Shown here in pieces: positions 60,349-64,000 of a stretch of 64,000 bases of DNA (positions are counted from its first letter, which is position 1; every line of letters starts with the position of its first letter). The DNA comes from Prosapia bicincta (Eukaryota > Arthropoda > Insecta > Hemiptera > Cercopidae): contig JBAIZL010000001.1 in the NCBI GenBank assembly GCA_036971475.1, forward strand, positions 138,121,692-138,185,691, in the 5' to 3' direction. The notes beneath the pieces are model-generated. The model was not told the origin of the DNA. It made no database searches and worked only from the letters and a program-made list of their open reading frames with translations. Both the position numbers and the translations under genes were made by a program.

Positions 60349-61250
60349 CCGATTAATTTCGTTTGCCCATACCTCTAGGGATTGTCTTAACCTCAGTATT
60401 ATTGCTGGTAGTTTACCTGCTTAATTAACTCCTACATGTGGTCCAGCTACACATATGCTCCCCAGTTAAGGCACATATTCTTAGAAGTATTGCTGATCTC
60501 GAATCATGCAAAAGCTCTTGATAAATTCAACATTTTATCACTTTAAAATAATCGATTTATTTTTGTTGCGAATACTTGTATTATTTTTTAAAAATAGATG
60601 TAAGTTAAATGCGTTCTTTGGTTGGGGGTTGTCTTTAAAATTTGTTTTGTAAGAAAGAACTTGATAATTAGGTTTTGTAGTATCATATTTAACCTAAACG
60701 TGGTAAAAGTTGCAATCCGAAGACAGAAACAATGCATAAACTGTTTGCTACATATATTCACGCATTATTTATAGACGAAAAGGGGTACCTTTCAATAGCG
60801 CTAGAATTACTGCCAAGTAATCAACAAAAAATTTCTAAGACGTTCGATTTTTTTTTTTGAAATTCGAATAAAATAATTGTCATGTTATAGGACAGATTAC
60901 TTTTATATTAAAGTAATTAACGATTTTCCTGACTTTTAAGAGAATTACTGAGGCTATTTTTTTATCGCACTATGCAGATGAAATGGATTCCGAATAGTGC
61001 GATCGAAAAAATGTTTTCTTCTTGAGTTTAAAAAAATTTTACTTAAAGGTCGACATCTCTATAACTAGTTTGATATAAAGTTAAAATTTCTTCGATCGTC
61101 GTGGACAATAAACTATTCCAATATAGATTAACTTTTAAATTTATAATAATTATATAAATATTTGCTGAATACATTAAAAATTCATAATTATTACAGCGTT
61201 TGACAGTTTAAAAAATTATTTTTAATTGAATTAATTTTTTCTTTATAAAA

Positions 61251-61253
<3 letters not shown>

Positions 61254-61311
<58 letters not shown>

Positions 61312-61557
61312 AAATAAAACAATTTACAAATACAAGAATAATTTATTGAATTTACAATTCAAAACTTTTCGTTAGAAATCACTACCAACATCCTCAGGAA
61401 TACATCCTGAGGAGTATTCTTGAGGATGCCGGTGCTGTTTGCCAACGAAAAGCTTTGAATTGTGAATTCAATAAATTATTCTTGTATTTGTAAATTGTTT
61501 TATTTCTTTATTAATACACAAGAATACATATTATAGTATATATAGAATATATATATA

Positions 61558-61639
<82 letters not shown>

Positions 61640-61640
61640 A
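61254..61640. repeat. Foldback family 7, long copy, bracketed by (TA)n
   Basis: TA arrays at about 61254-61307 and 61559-61636 enclose a foldback at 61308-61510. Arms AAAGAAATAAAACAATTTAC, AAATACAAGAATAATTTATT and GAATTTACAATTC are nearly perfectly inverted. On the minus strand the left arm has CTGAGGAT, then GTTGG-TAGTGATTT-CTAAC, then GAAAAG (61365-61397 on +). The + strand right part reads TTGAGGATGCCGG, then ACGAAAAG. TTAATACACAAGAATACATA follows, as at 47187. Confidence 0.93.
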
Positions 61641-62108
61641 GGCTATATTGACCTATATCGATTTGTTCAAGAACTTGCTGAGACACATCAAGCGTTAAAT
61701 CTTAAAACAGTCTCCAGCGGTTTCGGTCACTGTTGTCTAACTGCTGGTAGAGCTTAATGGTTACAGTAAATCAATTATCCTACTCATCTCTTGCAACCGG
61801 ATTCCCCACAAGACCAGTCAATACAGTATATTAATTTAATAGTTATGTGTAATTCACTTCTGGGAAGTTATTGCGTAAAATATTCCTCATTACAGAATGC
61901 GTGGAACTGTTAGGAATCTCTCTGACGTCATTCTGCCTTCATTATGTATTGTAGGTGTTACTTACTGTTATAATTTAAAAAAAGAGAGGTGAGACGTTCT
62001 CGGGATTTTCGCAGCGTCTGTCTCTTTTAAAATTGACTGTAGCAGGATTTTGGATCGTGGCTGTTAGTATATCGCTGGTATAAAAGAGGGTTCTTTAATT
62101 TTGGTTAG

Positions 62109-62314
62109 GAGAGATAGAAGATGGTGTAACCCTGGCGGACTGTATTAAAACTGAAGGGAAACTGACTGAGTTCTTACAGAAAATACGCTCAAAACTACTC
62201 GAATTAGAAACAATTTCTACTTTGCTCATGACTAATTTAAGAGAACGTTTGTTTGTTTGGGACGGATGGTGGTGTGTAATGCTGAGGGCGGTTTTAATCT
62301 CAGGAACTGTCTGA
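62109..62314 (+). CDS. Putative second exon of the 58340 gene (3' end uncertain)
   Basis: The acceptor TTCTTTAATTTTGGTTAG is followed by an open frame that completes a split Gly codon in the phase left by the 58340 exon: EIEDGVTLADCIKTEGKLTE, then FLQKIRSKLLELETISTLLM, then TNLRERLFVWDGWWCV, to a stop at 62312-62314. The first 45 residues look like a lumenal, helical, Leu/Lys/Glu-rich stem as in type II Golgi proteins. From 62241 the sequence is the first unit of a tandem array, so the natural exon may end earlier, for example at the weak donor near 62245. Family not recognised; transcript evidence is needed. Confidence 0.35.
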
Positions 62315-63332
62315 CAAGCTTTTTTTGTTATTTCACACCAATTGCAATTTAAACTACTTGACCTTAAAAACAAGTTCCACTTTATTTAAGACTAAATTAG
62401 GAGAATGTCTGTATGTTTGGGACGGATGGTGGTGTGTAATGCTGAGGGCGGTTTTAATCTCAGGAACTGTCTGACAAGCTTTTTTTTGTTATTTCACACC
62501 AATTGCAATTTAAACTACGTGACCTTAAAAACAAGTTCCACTTTATTTAAGACTAAATTAGGAGAATGTCTGTATGTTTGGGACGGATGGTGGTGTGTAA
62601 TGCTGAGGGCGGTTTTAATCTCAGGAACTGTCTGACAAGCTTTTTTTTGTTATTTCACACCAATTGCAATTTAAACTACGTGACCTTAAAAACAAGTTCC
62701 ACTTTATTTAAGACTAAATTAGGAGAATGTCTGTATGTTTGGGACGGATGGTGGTGTGTAATGCTGAGGGCGGTTTTAATCTCAGGGAACTGTCTGACAA
62801 GCTTTTTTTTGTTATTTCACACCAATTGCAATTTAAACTACGTGACCTTAAAAACAAGTTCCACTTTATTTAAGACTAAATTAGGAGAATGTCTGTATGT
62901 TTGGGACGGATGGTGGTGTGTAATGCTGAGGGCGGTTTTAATCTCAGGGAACTGTCTGACAAGCTTTTTTTTGTTATTTCACACCAATTGCAATTTAAAC
63001 TACGTGACCTTAAAAAAAAGTTCCACTTTATTTAAGACTAAATTAGGAGAATGTCTGTATGTTTGGGACGGATGGTGGTGTGTAATGCTGAGGGCGGTTT
63101 TAAACTCAGGGAACTGTCTGACAAGCTTTTTTTGTTATTTTACACCAATTGCAATTTAAACTACGTGACCTTAAAAACAAATTCCACTTTATTTAAGACT
63201 AATTTAGGAGAATGTCTGTTTGTTTGGGACAAATGATGGTGTGTAATGCTGGGGACTGTTTTAAACTCAGGGAACTGTCTGACAAGCTTTTTTTTGTTAT
63301 TTCACACCAATTGCAATTTAAACTACGTTACT
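62241..63332. repeat. Seven-copy 160-162 bp tandem repeat
   Basis: GAGAAYGTYTGTNTGTTTGG recurs at 62241, 62401, 62562, 62723, 62885, 63047 and 63208. The unit continues GACGGATGGTGGTGTGTAAT, GCTGAGGGCGGTTTTAATCT, CAGGAACTGTCTGACAAGCT and CACACCAATTGCAATTTAAA. Units of 162 bp in the middle keep one frame open, giving a 197-codon repeat frame (62566-63159) with about 54-residue units; other units are 161 bp and shift the frame. The first unit is the most diverged and grades into the putative exon at 62109. Confidence 0.97.
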
Positions 63333-63554
63333 TAAAAGCTAACAGTGTAACTTGAAAGCGACTCTAATTTGTTCAAGAGGAATTACAAAATAACCTACTC
63401 TGAAATACAAAAGGGCTTAACCTAAAAAGTGTAGGAACAGCGAAGAAAGGGAAGGTTTCGGGAAATAGCACCTATAAATTAAAGAAGCAGCCCCACCGTC
63501 CGTTCCACATGCAACCAACGAGGCGGATGTGAACGCTATCTCTCGTTGTCTTTA
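63333..63554. other. Spacer; possible 3'UTR of the minus-strand exon
   Basis: No gene recognised on the + strand. If 63555-63782 is a terminal exon, this is its 3'UTR, running toward the tandem array. Confidence 0.4.
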
Positions 63555-63782
63555 TCACGCACTTTGGAAGTTGGTTTTTGCGAATATTTTTAAAAGATGT
63601 TCCCGTATTTGTACAACTTCTTCACGCGGCAAACTGTAGTAGTACAAGAAGTTCCGCCGCTCCACACCCTCTTCGTTAATGAATAAAACACATTTAATGC
63701 GAACTGCGACAGTATGAATATGGAAGCTGTGATCCCAATTTGCATAAAATGGAGTTACGCGTTCATTGCAAACAGTCAAGCC
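63555..63782 (-). CDS. Putative terminal coding exon of a minus-strand gene, unrecognised
   Basis: On the minus strand an acceptor-like TAATTCCAG (ending at 63783) is followed by an open frame of about 75 codons to TGA: GLTVCNERVTPFYANWDHSF, HIHTVAVRIKCVLFINEEGV, ERRNFLYYYSLPREEVVQIR, then EHLLKIFAKTNFQSA. Codon use is varied, the composition is balanced and protein-like, and local GC is above the surroundings. There is no in-frame ATG, consistent with an internal or terminal exon. SLPREEVVQIREHLLKIF looks like an amphipathic helix. I do not recognise the family. Alternatives are a mobile-element relic or a chance frame. Confidence 0.42.
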   Translation of the reverse strand, partial: GLTVCNERVTPFYANWDHSFHIHTVAVRIKCVLFINEEGVERRNFLYYYSLPREEVVQIREHLLKIFAKTNFQSA

Positions 63783-64000
63783 CTGGAATTATTCATGAAA
63801 TAGTTGTGATTGCGTACTTCAGTATAGTATATTTATATCTAGCTTATAAATTCACGGAGCAATTAGTGAGCCGTATATGTCGAGTGCGCTGCCCAATCGT
63901 ATTCATACAGTGAGCCAAAGGTACAAACACTTCTTTACCAACTACTGACTGACCTAAGCATAAAACCACTAGATTTTAAAACTCCATCTATTGCCTCACA
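63783..64000. other. Window end, unannotated
   Basis: Nothing recognised; it would be intron if the minus-strand exon is real. Confidence 0.4.

Larger units (their letters stand above)
58428..62108 (+). other. Probable first intron of the membrane-protein gene
   Basis: Holds foldback families 8 and 7, two TA arrays and AT-rich filler. Short open frames such as 58849-59070 lack domains. Confidence 0.4.

Noticed and set aside
62566..63159. 197-codon repeat protein
   Set aside because: The frame stays open only across the units spaced by 162 bp and breaks in 160/161-bp units. It has no start context or domain and is most likely a by-product of the tandem array.

Overview
This window looks like a piece of an AT-rich, intron-rich animal nuclear genome, most likely an arthropod and probably an insect. 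The evidence is five spliced exons with GT-AG boundaries, a SORBS/CAP-type SH3 adaptor gene whose sequence is closest in style to insect CAP, mariner, pogo/Tigger, piggyBac, PIF-Harbinger and hAT-type DNA elements, a Penelope-like retroelement relic, and long (TA)n and (CA)n arrays. There is no bacterial or viral gene content. Almost every long open frame without a splice context lies in a repeat or is chance.

Left part (1-20.5 kb, + strand): the 3' end of a CAP/SORBS adaptor gene. Exons at 3828-3939, 6943-7065, 10423-10553, 12313-12392 and 14132-14303 join in phase into about 205 residues. These hold the penultimate SH3 domain, a Ser/Pro/His-rich linker and the last SH3 domain, ending at a TGA at 14301-14303. 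A donor one base after the stop and an acceptor at 18643-18644 suggest a 3'UTR intron and a 3'UTR exon of about 1.8 kb with AATAAA near 20440. The introns hold a dead mariner (211-1457), a pogo-like MITE (14323-14710), microsatellites and several foldback elements.

Middle part (20.5-58 kb): no convincing host gene. It holds a decayed Penelope-like GIY-YIG endonuclease fragment (24.55-24.85 kb), a piggyBac-like MITE (25484-26184), a pogo-like MITE (29121-29564), a hAT MITE with an 8-bp target duplication (30333-30592), a PIF-Harbinger MITE nested in a pogo-like element (55.8-57.4 kb), about ten copies of a mosaic dispersed repeat with Pol III-like boxes, many foldbacks, and tandem arrays of 35, 101, 105 and 128 bp. 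The 105-bp array (40.9-44.7 kb, about 36 units) keeps its period without an indel.

Right part (58-64 kb): a probable 5' end of a + strand gene (58340-58427) encodes a short cytoplasmic tail and one membrane anchor. It has a possible phase-matched second exon at 62109, which runs into a 161/162-bp tandem array made from that exon's own 3' sequence. A plausible terminal coding exon of a convergent minus-strand gene lies at 63555-63782.

The most interesting structural signal is a recurrent stem-loop followed directly, or after one base, by GAAA(C/N)G in many otherwise different foldback families. It resembles the helix II plus GAAA part of hammerhead ribozymes known from Penelope-like elements, and a Penelope-like endonuclease relic is present in the same window.
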